This document shows positions 1-6,552 of a stretch of 33,905 nucleotides of DNA, piece by piece. The stretch is taken from assembly GCA_004555425.1 (NCBI GenBank), contig SFID01000009.1, forward strand, positions 1 through 33,905, written 5' to 3'. Source of the stretch: Bacteroidales bacterium. GTDB lineage: Bacteria; Bacteroidota; Bacteroidia; Bacteroidales; Bacteroidaceae. Position numbers and translations under genes: made by a program. The stretch's first letter is position 1. Each line of letters starts with the position of its first letter. Under the pieces are notes generated by a model, which saw nothing but the letters and a program-made list of their open reading frames with translations, was not told the DNA's origin and ran no database searches.

Positions 1-83
1 TCTTCAAGGGGTTTATCTTGGTTTTTGTCTTTCTAACCTGAACTTGGGCCTAAAATTTAGTTGGGAGTTGTTTGCAAAGAAAA

Positions 84-135
84 CGACCTGAGTAGTTACT
101 TTCCTAGACCTTCCCCGCTTGGTAACTACTCAGGT
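84..135. repeat. Stem-loop repeat with the GACCTGAGTAGTTAC motif
   Basis: The left arm ACCTGAGTAGTTAC (86-99) and right arm GTAACTACTCAGGT (122-135) form a perfect 14-bp stem with a 22-base loop. On the minus strand a T-rich stretch follows, so it could act as a terminator for minus-strand transcription. The same 16-base motif recurs at 221-236 and 33652-33667, and a diverged hairpin version at 468-507. This marks it as a dispersed palindromic (REP-like) element of this genome. Confidence 0.7.
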
Positions 136-205
136 GGTGTTGTTGCCCGAAATAATGGATAGGCTGGGTGCTAATTATGGGTGGAATGATGCCGTCTGTG
201 CGCCC

Positions 206-236
206 CTAGCCAGCAAACAACGACCTGAGTAGTTAC
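206..236 (+). repeat. 31-bp dispersed repeat, left copy
   Basis: This stretch begins CTAGCCAGCAAA and ends in the GACCTGAGTAGTTAC motif. Its reverse complement occurs at 33652-33682 with one mismatch in 31 bases. It lacks the pairing right arm seen at 122-135, so it is a half-site rather than a hairpin. Confidence 0.7.
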
Positions 237-442
237 TCCGCCAAGGCTGCTATCCATCTTCACTCGCTGCACCAGGAGTCCAGATACCCTCGGCATCGTT
301 TCCACTAGGCGCATTCCCACTGTTTCAAACGTATGATACAACTATTTCAAGCGTATGAAACAACTGTTTCAGGCGTATGAAACAACTGTTTCAAGCGTAT
401 GAAACAGTCGCTATTTGGCAAATTGCAACGTGAACGCGGCTA
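236..442 (+). repeat. 207-bp dispersed element, copy A, with four 22-bp dyad units
   Basis: The element is about 90% identical by eye to the reverse complement of 13522-13728, and both copies are 207 bases long. Its core (319-406) is four tandem 22-bp units of the form ACT-GTTTCA-N6-TGAAAC-A, each an interrupted palindrome with a centre such as AGCGTA or GGCGTA. Non-repetitive shoulders of about 83 and 36 bases are conserved as well, so the unit is larger than the minisatellite. No ORF is evident. The function is unknown; a protein-binding or structured-RNA repeat is possible. Confidence 0.85.
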
Positions 443-460
443 ACTACCTCCCTGGCCTGC

Positions 461-507
461 AAAAAAACGACCTGCGTAATCACCCAAAATGGTGACTGCG
501 CAGGTCG
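461..507 (-). terminator. Intrinsic terminator of the outer-membrane protein gene
   Basis: Arms at 468-484 and 491-507 pair over 17 positions (one G-T wobble, one A-C mismatch) around a 6-base loop. On the minus strand the hairpin is followed directly by seven T residues (complement of 461-467). It lies 25 bases past the stop codon of the minus-strand gene at 532-1206 and probably ends the helicase/beta-barrel transcript. Confidence 0.85.
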
Positions 508-531
508 GTCTATCATTTCCAAGAGGACGGC

Positions 532-1206
532 CTAGAACCGATAGGACAGTGAGACGATGCCCGAGATGTTGCGGTCGGCGGCGGCGTTGTAGGGGAGCAC
601 GCCTAGGTCGGTCTCGAGGCCTACGATGAGGCTGCTGGCAAACTGGTAGCCCAGCATCACTTGGAGGCCTGCATCGAAACGCTTCACGCCGGGCTCCTTG
701 AACGCCTTGCCCTCATAGTACATCTTCTCGCTGCCGGGGCGCGAGGTGTCGCCCTTGGTGACCGACTTGCCGCTGATGCCATAGGCCACGTAGGGACCGG
801 CGGCGAGGACTACGTAGCGGCCCTCGCCCACGCGCTGGTAGTAGTTGAAGACGAGGGGCACCTCGATGTAGTTGGCCGTGGTCGTGCGGCTCATCACGCC
901 CATGCGCTGGTTGCCCTGTTCGTCGTATTCGGGTTGGCCGTCGGGGGTGAGGAAGGGCACGGTCTGGTCGGGGTATTTCCAGCCCTTGCCGTAGAGGCAG
1001 AGGGCGGGGTTGAAGGTCCAGCGCTGGTTGAACTCGTATTCGAAGCCCACGCCTGCCTTGAAGGCGCCGACAATGCGGCTGTCCTTGTAGTGGCGCGCAA
1101 AACCGCCACCCGCCTTGATTTGGAAATGCTGGGCGGTTGTGGGTGCGACACAGAGCAGGGCGAGCGCGAGGAGGAGGAGGGAGGGGAAGATGCGTGGCGT
1201 TTTCAT
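532..1206 (-). CDS. Outer-membrane beta-barrel protein (PorT/OmpA-barrel-like)
   Basis: A predicted 224-residue protein of the small outer-membrane beta-barrel type. The chosen start (ATG at 1206) gives a clean signal peptide: MKTPR, a run of Leu/Ala, then a cleavage-like site near TTAQ. The longer reading from 1236 would place ten extra residues in front of the signal and is less likely. The mature part alternates polar and hydrophobic residues, is rich in Gly, Tyr and Phe, and ends in Tyr-Arg-Phe, typical of barrel strands recognised by the BAM machinery. It starts 55 bases after the helicase gene with no evident promoter between, so co-transcription is likely, ending at the 461-507 terminator. 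The specific function (structural, adhesin or small porin) cannot be read from sequence. Confidence 0.8.
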   Translation of the reverse strand: MKTPRIFPSLLLLALALLCVAPTTAQHFQIKAGGGFARHYKDSRIVGAFKAGVGFEYEFNQRWTFNPALCLYGKGWKYPDQTVPFLTPDGQPEYDEQGNQRMGVMSRTTTANYIEVPLVFNYYQRVGEGRYVVLAAGPYVAYGISGKSVTKGDTSRPGSEKMYYEGKAFKEPGVKRFDAGLQVMLGYQFASSLIVGLETDLGVLPYNAAADRNISGIVSLSYRF

Positions 1207-1261
1207 GATGGTGGGAGTGAGGTTGGGTCTATACATTCGTTTCTAGGGGGAAGCCTCCGTG

Positions 1262-3094
1262 CTATTTGTCGAAGAACTGGTGCCAGTCGTTGTCGCGCCC
1301 AGGTTTTTCGAACTGGTCGGCATCGGCATAGCGGCCACCCTTGCGGCCGCCCTTGCGCTGGGAGTAGTCCTCGTGCCTTTGTCCGCCGAAGCGCTCGGCA
1401 CGGCGTGCGGCGCGGTTGGGGCGCTGACGGTCGGCGGATTCGCCCTGGCGGTCGGCCGAATCGACGACTACGCGGCGGTCGCCCACCTTGGCCTTGGCCA
1501 TCTTGCGCATGACGTATTCGGCATCGGCCTCGGGCACCTCGAAGAAGGAGCAGTTGGCCGTGAGGTCAATGCGGCCGATGTCTACGTTGCCCTTGACGTA
1601 GCGGTTGACGAGGTTGATAATCTCGCGGGCATAGAAATTGTCGCGCTTGCCAAAGTTGATGAAGAGGCGCGCATAGCCGGGCTCGGGCTGGTGGCTGCCG
1701 TTGCGGTGCTGGCGAGCGGTAGATTTACGGGTGGAATCGCCCTTGTCGGCGCGCTCGCGGCCCGCCTTGGGCTGCTGAATCTCGGGCGCGGAGGCATAGT
1801 ATTGGAGAAAGCGGCCAAACTCGCGGCTGACCACGCGCTTGATGACGTCCTCCTTGGAGAGCCATTCCAGTTTGCGGTACACCTCGGGGAGGAAGGGGGC
1901 AATCTGGTTGTCGTCGACCTCCGTGCGCTCCAATTCGTCGATGACGCGATAGAGTTGCTTCGTACAGATTTCCTTGGGCTCGGGGAGGACGCCCGCTTCA
2001 AACTGCTTGCCAATGGTCTTTTCGATGACGCGCACTTTGTGCTTCTCCTTCAAATGGATGATGCTGATGCTCGTACCGCGCTTGCCGGCACGGCCTGTGC
2101 GACCCGAGCGGTGGGTGTAGTTCTCGACATCGTCGGGGAGGCCGTAGTTGATGACGTGGGTGAGGTCCTCGACGTCGAGTCCGCGGGCTGCCACATCGGT
2201 GGCCACGAGCAACTGGGTGCGGTGCTGTCGGAACTTCTGCATGGTCAGGTCGCGCTGTGCCTGCGAGAGGTCGCCGTGGAGGGCTTCGGCGTTGTAGCCA
2301 TCGCGGATGAGGAGGTCGGCCACCTCCTGCGTCTCCATGCGGGTGCGGCAGAAGATGATGGCGTAGATGCGGGGATAGTAGTCCACGATGCGCTTGAGGG
2401 CGAGGTATTTGTCGCGGGCATGGACGAGGTAGTAGGTGTGGTTGACGTTCTCGGCGCCTTCGTTGCGCGAGCCGACAACGATTTCCTTGTGGTCGTGGAG
2501 GTAGGTGAGGGCGATGCGCTCGATTTCCTTGCCCATGGTGGCTGAGAAGAGGAGGGTGTTGCGCTCGGCGGGAACGCCCGCCAGGATTGCGTCAATGCTC
2601 TCCGAGAAACCCATGTTGAGCATCTCGTCGGCCTCGTCGAGGACCACGTTCTCGACGTGCTCGAGGCGGGCCACACCGCGGTTCATCAGGTCGATGAGGC
2701 GGCCCGGCGTGGCCACAATCACCTGCACGCCGCGGCGCAGGGAGCGTATCTGGCTCTCGATGCTCGAACCGCCATAGACGGCCAGCACATGGAGGCCATC
2801 AATGTAGCGGGCATACTCCTTGAGGTCGTCGGCTATCTGGAGGCAGAGTTCGCGGGTGGGACTGAGGATGATGGCCTGCGTGGCGCGGCTCTCGGGATTG
2901 ACCTTCTGGAGGATGGGCAGGCCAAAGGCGGCAGTCTTGCCCGTACCCGTCTGGGCCAGGGCAATGACATCGTTGCCCACACCGAGGAGGTAGGGAATCA
3001 CTTCTTCTTGTACGGGCATCGGATTGACATAGCCCATTTCGCTAATGGCGCGGCGAATCTCTTCGCAGACGCCTAGTTCTTCAAATGTCTTCAA
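1262..3094 (-). CDS. deaD: DEAD-box ATP-dependent RNA helicase (DeaD/CsdA-like) with DbpA-type RNA-binding domain
   Basis: A 610-residue RNA helicase that unwinds RNA duplexes during ribosome assembly or cold adaptation. The motifs appear in order: a Q motif with upstream Phe (4-29), AQTGTGKT (47-54), PTREL (about 79-83), TPGR, DEAD (153-156), SAT (184-186), then in the second RecA domain DVAARGLD and HRSGRTGR. A DbpA-type RNA-binding domain begins near residue 468 (YARLFINFG), followed by a basic, disordered Arg/Gly/Gln tail. The start is the rare codon TTG at 3094: the reading frame has a TGA seven codons upstream, no ATG lies between, and the Q motif begins at residue 4. A TACCTTTG promoter element at 3313-3320 implies a leader of about 210 bases, filled with tandem repeats. 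A long leader would fit cold-shock type control, but that is inference. Confidence 0.95.
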   Translation of the reverse strand: MKTFEELGVCEEIRRAISEMGYVNPMPVQEEVIPYLLGVGNDVIALAQTGTGKTAAFGLPILQKVNPESRATQAIILSPTRELCLQIADDLKEYARYIDGLHVLAVYGGSSIESQIRSLRRGVQVIVATPGRLIDLMNRGVARLEHVENVVLDEADEMLNMGFSESIDAILAGVPAERNTLLFSATMGKEIERIALTYLHDHKEIVVGSRNEGAENVNHTYYLVHARDKYLALKRIVDYYPRIYAIIFCRTRMETQEVADLLIRDGYNAEALHGDLSQAQRDLTMQKFRQHRTQLLVATDVAARGLDVEDLTHVINYGLPDDVENYTHRSGRTGRAGKRGTSISIIHLKEKHKVRVIEKTIGKQFEAGVLPEPKEICTKQLYRVIDELERTEVDDNQIAPFLPEVYRKLEWLSKEDVIKRVVSREFGRFLQYYASAPEIQQPKAGRERADKGDSTRKSTARQHRNGSHQPEPGYARLFINFGKRDNFYAREIINLVNRYVKGNVDIGRIDLTANCSFFEVPEADAEYVMRKMAKAKVGDRRVVVDSADRQGESADRQRPNRAARRAERFGGQRHEDYSQRKGGRKGGRYADADQFEKPGRDNDWHQFFDK

Positions 3095-3114
3095 AGGAGT
3101 TGGGAGTTTTATTC

Positions 3115-3162
3115 AATTAGGAATTAGGAATTAGGAATTAGGAATTAGGAATTAGGAATTAG
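3115..3162. repeat. 7-bp tandem repeat (AATTAGG), seven units
   Basis: Seven consecutive heptamers AATTAGG, the last ending in A, lie 20 bases upstream of the helicase TTG start and so sit in its leader. The unit and its left edge also occur as a single copy at 23417-23433. Confidence 0.95.
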
Positions 3163-3211
3163 AAATGAGAATGGAGAAATGAGAATGGAGAAATGAGGAA
3201 TGAGAAATGAG
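3163..3211. repeat. 14-bp tandem repeat (AAATGAGAATGGAG), about 3.5 units
   Basis: Two identical 14-base units are followed by a diverged third and a half unit, directly abutting the heptamer block. The array is purine-only apart from T on this strand and lies in the helicase leader. Confidence 0.9.
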
Positions 3212-3220
3212 TTTTCCTAT

Positions 3221-3270
3221 AATTCTCCTCTAGAATCCTCTAGCATCCTCTAGCATCCTCTAAAATCCTC
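3221..3270. repeat. 10-bp tandem repeat (TAGCATCCTC), four to five units
   Basis: Four decamers TAG(A/C)ATCCTC/TAAAATCCTC (3231-3270) are preceded by a partial unit AATTCTCCTC. This is the third distinct repeat period inside the same helicase leader. Confidence 0.9.
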
Positions 3271-3312
3271 AAGCAGCCGGCAGCCGCAGGACTCCGCTGA
3301 ACCAGATTGCCG

Positions 3313-3320
3313 CAAAGGTA
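3313..3320 (-). promoter_or_regulatory. -7 promoter element for the helicase
   Basis: The minus strand reads TACCTTTG, matching the Bacteroidetes -7 consensus TAnnTTTG. No good -33 TTTG is seen at the expected distance, so the call rests on the -7 box and its position upstream of the gene. Confidence 0.55.
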
Positions 3321-3403
3321 CGATAAATTAGGGAGATACGATTTTGGAATAGGCAGATTTGGCTAAGGGATAAAGTTCATTTCTCAAATCAAAGAAAAAA
3401 TAC

Positions 3404-3411
3404 TACCTTTG
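3404..3411 (+). promoter_or_regulatory. -7 promoter element for the DUF2851 gene
   Basis: TACCTTTG matches TAnnTTTG and ends 18 bases before the ATG at 3430, giving a very short leader. A clear -33 element is not seen. Confidence 0.6.
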
Positions 3412-3429
3412 CCAGATTAACCTAAAGGT

Positions 3430-4728
3430 ATGACCCTAATGGAGATACTCCTGCATTACGTGTGGAAACACAAACTCTTCCCCCTCGGCCCACTGACAAC
3501 AGTCGACGGACAAGAGGTGGACGTCATCGACCCCGGACTGCACAATCGGCACCAGGGACCCGACTTCTTTAACGCAAAAGTGAAAATCGGCGGTACACTC
3601 TGGGTGGGCAACGTGGAAATACACGACGCTGCCTCCGACTGGTATCGCCACCACCACGATGCGGACGAAGCCTACGACAACGTGGTGCTCCACGTGGTGG
3701 AACGCTCGGATATGGCGGTGCAGACTCAGCAAGGTCGCACCCTGCCACAACTGGTGCTGGAAGTGCCCGAAACGGTGCGCCAGAACTATGCCGAACTGCT
3801 GGCCGAGGAAGCCTACCCTCCCTGCTATCGCGTGATTCCCGATGTGCCAACGCTGACAGCCCATAGTTGGCTGAACGCACTGACCATCGAACGGCTGGAA
3901 GCCAAGACGAACCGCATACTGTCCTACCTGCAACAGACGGAAGGCGACTGGGAACGCACGTTCTTCGTAACCCTGGCGCGCAACTTCGGCTTCGGCACTA
4001 ACGCCGACGCCTTCGAACAATGGGCCCTCCAACTGCCGCCGCGCACCATCGCCAAGCACCGCGACAACGCCCTGCAGGTGGAAGCCGCCTTCTTCGGACA
4101 GGCAGGACTGCTGGACGATGACCTCGTGCCCGAAGAGCGACGCGACGAATACTACCGCCGCCTGCAAGAAGAATACGCCTTTCTGGCGCACAAGTTCTCG
4201 CTCACTCCGATGAACCCACGCCTATGGAAATTCCTGCGGATGCGCCCACAAAACTTCCCCCACGTGCGCCTGGCACAACTCTCCACACTCTACCACACGG
4301 GGCATACGGACCTCTCGCACCTGCTCGAAGGACAGACACGCGAGGACTTCCACCGGCTGTTTCGCACAGCCACCTCGCCTTATTGGGAAACACACTACCA
4401 ATTCGGCATGGCCTCGGCAGCCCACAGCAAAGCCCTGCAGACGACCTCGCTCGACCTCATCATCATCAATACGGTGGCGCCTATGCTCTTCGCCTATGGC
4501 CAACAGCACATGGACGACGCACGCTGTCAACGGGCCTTCGACCTGCTGGAATCGGTGCCCCCAGAGCGCAATTTCATCACACGCTCGTGGGCAAAAGCAG
4601 GCCTCACCGCCGACAACGCCGCGGACAGCCAGGCTCTCATACAACTGAAACGCGAATACTGCGACCCGAAAGATTGCCTGAGATGCCGCTTCGGAGGCGA
4701 ATACCTCAGAAGGAAGTATCAACAATAG
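3430..4728 (+). CDS. DUF2851 family protein
   Basis: A 432-residue protein of the DUF2851 family, widespread in Bacteroidetes and without an established function. It is recognised by the N-terminal pattern of a helical MEILLHYVW segment followed by HNRHQGPDFFNA and VGNVEIH, and by the full family length. The C-terminus carries the sequence CDPKDCLRCRFG, a Cys-rich stretch that may bind metal. There is no signal peptide or membrane span, so it should be cytoplasmic. The His, Asp and Glu content of the N-terminal region resembles nuclease-like folds, but that is only a suggestion. An internal Met at codon 4 is an alternative start. It heads a plus-strand run with the thioesterase and dprA (25- and 2-base gaps), probably one transcript from the promoter at 3404. 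Confidence 0.88.
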   Translation: MTLMEILLHYVWKHKLFPLGPLTTVDGQEVDVIDPGLHNRHQGPDFFNAKVKIGGTLWVGNVEIHDAASDWYRHHHDADEAYDNVVLHVVERSDMAVQTQQGRTLPQLVLEVPETVRQNYAELLAEEAYPPCYRVIPDVPTLTAHSWLNALTIERLEAKTNRILSYLQQTEGDWERTFFVTLARNFGFGTNADAFEQWALQLPPRTIAKHRDNALQVEAAFFGQAGLLDDDLVPEERRDEYYRRLQEEYAFLAHKFSLTPMNPRLWKFLRMRPQNFPHVRLAQLSTLYHTGHTDLSHLLEGQTREDFHRLFRTATSPYWETHYQFGMASAAHSKALQTTSLDLIIINTVAPMLFAYGQQHMDDARCQRAFDLLESVPPERNFITRSWAKAGLTADNAADSQALIQLKREYCDPKDCLRCRFGGEYLRRKYQQ

Positions 4729-4752
4729 CACATCGGACATATCTCTCCACCT

Positions 4753-5193
4753 ATGCAATACCAATTTGACCTTGAAATGAAGGTGCGCGACTACGAATGC
4801 GACCTCCAAGGCATTGTCAACAACGCCAACTATCAACACTACATCGAACACACACGCCACGAATTCCTCCTCTCGCGAGGCGTGAGTTTTGCCGAACTCC
4901 ACAACCGCGGCATCGATGCCGTGGTGGCACGACTCAACATGGCCTTCAAAACGCCCCTGCACAGCGGCGACCGCTTCCTATCGCGACTGGCCATGCGCAA
5001 GGAGGGCATCAAGTACATCTTCCAACAGGACATCTTCCGCCTCAATGACCAAAAGCCGGTCATTCGCGCCACGGTCGAAGCCGTATGCCTGGTGCAGGGA
5101 CGCCTAGGTACGTGTCCCGAACTGGACGAACTGCTGCTCGAACACACCACGGGCGAAGCGGAAAACGGGAAACTAACACCTGATACGGACTAG
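4753..5193 (+). CDS. Acyl-CoA thioesterase (4HBT/YbgC-like hotdog fold)
   Basis: A 146-residue single hotdog-domain protein that should hydrolyse acyl-CoA thioesters in the cytoplasm. The diagnostic motif is near the N-terminus: Asp17 in a CDLQGIVNNANY context, followed by a helix with HYIEHTRHEFL, as in the 4-hydroxybenzoyl-CoA thioesterase/YbgC family, where that Asp is catalytic. Length is normal for the family. It follows the DUF2851 gene by 24 bases and precedes dprA by 2 bases, so translation coupling with dprA is likely. Substrate cannot be predicted from sequence; in Bacteroidetes such proteins are usually annotated only as thioesterases. Confidence 0.88.
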   Translation: MQYQFDLEMKVRDYECDLQGIVNNANYQHYIEHTRHEFLLSRGVSFAELHNRGIDAVVARLNMAFKTPLHSGDRFLSRLAMRKEGIKYIFQQDIFRLNDQKPVIRATVEAVCLVQGRLGTCPELDELLLEHTTGEAENGKLTPDTD

Positions 5194-5195
5194 CC

Positions 5196-6293
5196 ATGTC
5201 GGAATCGGAATATATCTACCTGCTCTCCCACATGCCAGGCATCACCTACCAGATGTCGCGACAACTGCTGCAACAATACGGCAGCGCCACTGCGGTCTTT
5301 GACAACCGCAACGAGTTGCCCGAATCGGCACGCCTGGCCCTGGAGGGACACCTCGCCACTGCACGCGACAGGATGGAGAAGGAGTTCGCCTTTTGCAATG
5401 AAAAGGGCATTCGCATCCTGACATGGGACAAACCCGACTATCCCAAACGCCTGCTCCATACACCCGAACCGCCCCTAGCGCTTTTCTACAAGGGACGTGC
5501 ACAACTTAACGCCAAACGTGCAATTTCTGTCGTAGGCACGCGAAAAATTTCTGAATACGGAAAATCAGTGTGTCAAAATATTTGTCGGGAAATTAAAGCC
5601 TTGTTGCCTGACTGCTTGGTGGTTAGCGGGCTTGCGTATGGGGTAGATATCCACGCACACAGGGCCTGTTTGGAAAATTCCCTGCCGACGGTGGGCGTTT
5701 TGGCCCATGGCTTGGACCGTATCTACCCCACCCTGCACCTGCAAACGGCACGCTGCATGACGGAACAAGCCGGCGGACTGCTGACAGAATACGTCACGGG
5801 GACGAATCCCGACAAGGGAAATTTCGTGCGCCGCAATCGCATCGTGGCCGGTATCACGGACGCAACGATTGTCGTGGAGAGCGCGGAACGAGGTGGCTCA
5901 CTCATCACCGCACGTCTGGCACAAATGTACGGGCGAAAGGTGTTGGCTGTTCCGGGCCGTATCTACGACCCGCACTCGGCAGGATGCAACCACCTGATCC
6001 GCACCGGCGAGGCGCAAATGCTGACATCGGTGCAGGATTTGCTGAGCGCGATGGACTGGCAAAGCACTTCCGCTAAAAAGGAAGAGCCATCGCTCTTCCC
6101 GGAAATGGACCCCAACCGCACACCGCTGGAACGCGGCATCCTCTCTGCCTTGCAGGAACGCGACGAATGGGACAAAAATGAATTGGCACGCCATCTCAAC
6201 GAAAAAGTGGCGGACATATCCACCGCCGCCTTCGGACTGGAAATGGACGGACTGCTCGTACAGATGGGCGGCAACCGCATACGGCGACCATAG
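5196..6293 (+). CDS. dprA: DNA-processing protein DprA
   Basis: A 365-residue DprA (Smf), which binds incoming single-stranded DNA and loads RecA during natural transformation; it is kept in many non-competent species too. It contains an N-terminal helical SAM-like region (about 1-80), the Rossmann-like DprA core with the signature VVGTRK, SGLAYGVDIHAH and GLDRIYP, then NRIVAGI and SAERGGSLITARLA, and a C-terminal winged-helix domain (about 305-365). The start follows the thioesterase stop by two bases. A patch at about 5505-5660 is richer in A/T than the flanking coding DNA without disturbing the frame. Confidence 0.96.
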   Translation: MSESEYIYLLSHMPGITYQMSRQLLQQYGSATAVFDNRNELPESARLALEGHLATARDRMEKEFAFCNEKGIRILTWDKPDYPKRLLHTPEPPLALFYKGRAQLNAKRAISVVGTRKISEYGKSVCQNICREIKALLPDCLVVSGLAYGVDIHAHRACLENSLPTVGVLAHGLDRIYPTLHLQTARCMTEQAGGLLTEYVTGTNPDKGNFVRRNRIVAGITDATIVVESAERGGSLITARLAQMYGRKVLAVPGRIYDPHSAGCNHLIRTGEAQMLTSVQDLLSAMDWQSTSAKKEEPSLFPEMDPNRTPLERGILSALQERDEWDKNELARHLNEKVADISTAAFGLEMDGLLVQMGGNRIRRP

Positions 6294-6346
6294 CCTCTTG
6301 GCCGCCTTTTTATTGGGCAGACGCGCCGACCGCTAATAGTTATCGG

Positions 6347-6354
6347 TAGTTTTG
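6347..6354 (+). promoter_or_regulatory. Possible -7 promoter element for mnmG
   Basis: TAGTTTTG fits TAnnTTTG and lies in the 259-base dprA-mnmG gap, about 200 bases before the mnmG start. No -33 element was found at the right distance. The rest of this gap shows no ORF or clear structure. Confidence 0.35.
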
Positions 6355-6552
6355 TAACCTGGCTTGCGGTGTTTGCGCGGCTTTCGCGTTGTTGGCTTCC
6401 GCTTTTCGGGCGAGCGCACAGCGGACTGCGCGGTCGAATAAAGAACATAAAACATACGGGGCAAGGAACACGAAAACATACAACCTAAATAGAATCCTAC
6501 CCTCGATGGATAGATTTTATTGAACGCACCTATAAATAAGGAAAAAAAGAAG

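Noticed and set aside
319..406. CRISPR array
   Set aside because: Units are contiguous 22-mers with internal dyads and no unique spacers, and no cas genes are present.
1259..2545. Plus-strand open frame of 428 codons
   Set aside because: Antisense shadow of the RNA helicase; Val/Ala/Leu/Gly-rich translation without motifs, again due to G/C-rich third positions on the other strand.
6294..6552. Possible structured leader or terminator between dprA and mnmG
   Set aside because: GGCGGC near the end of dprA and GCCGCC followed by TTTTT at 6301-6311 could pair, but the loop would be about 30 bases and include the stop codon; support is too weak to list.
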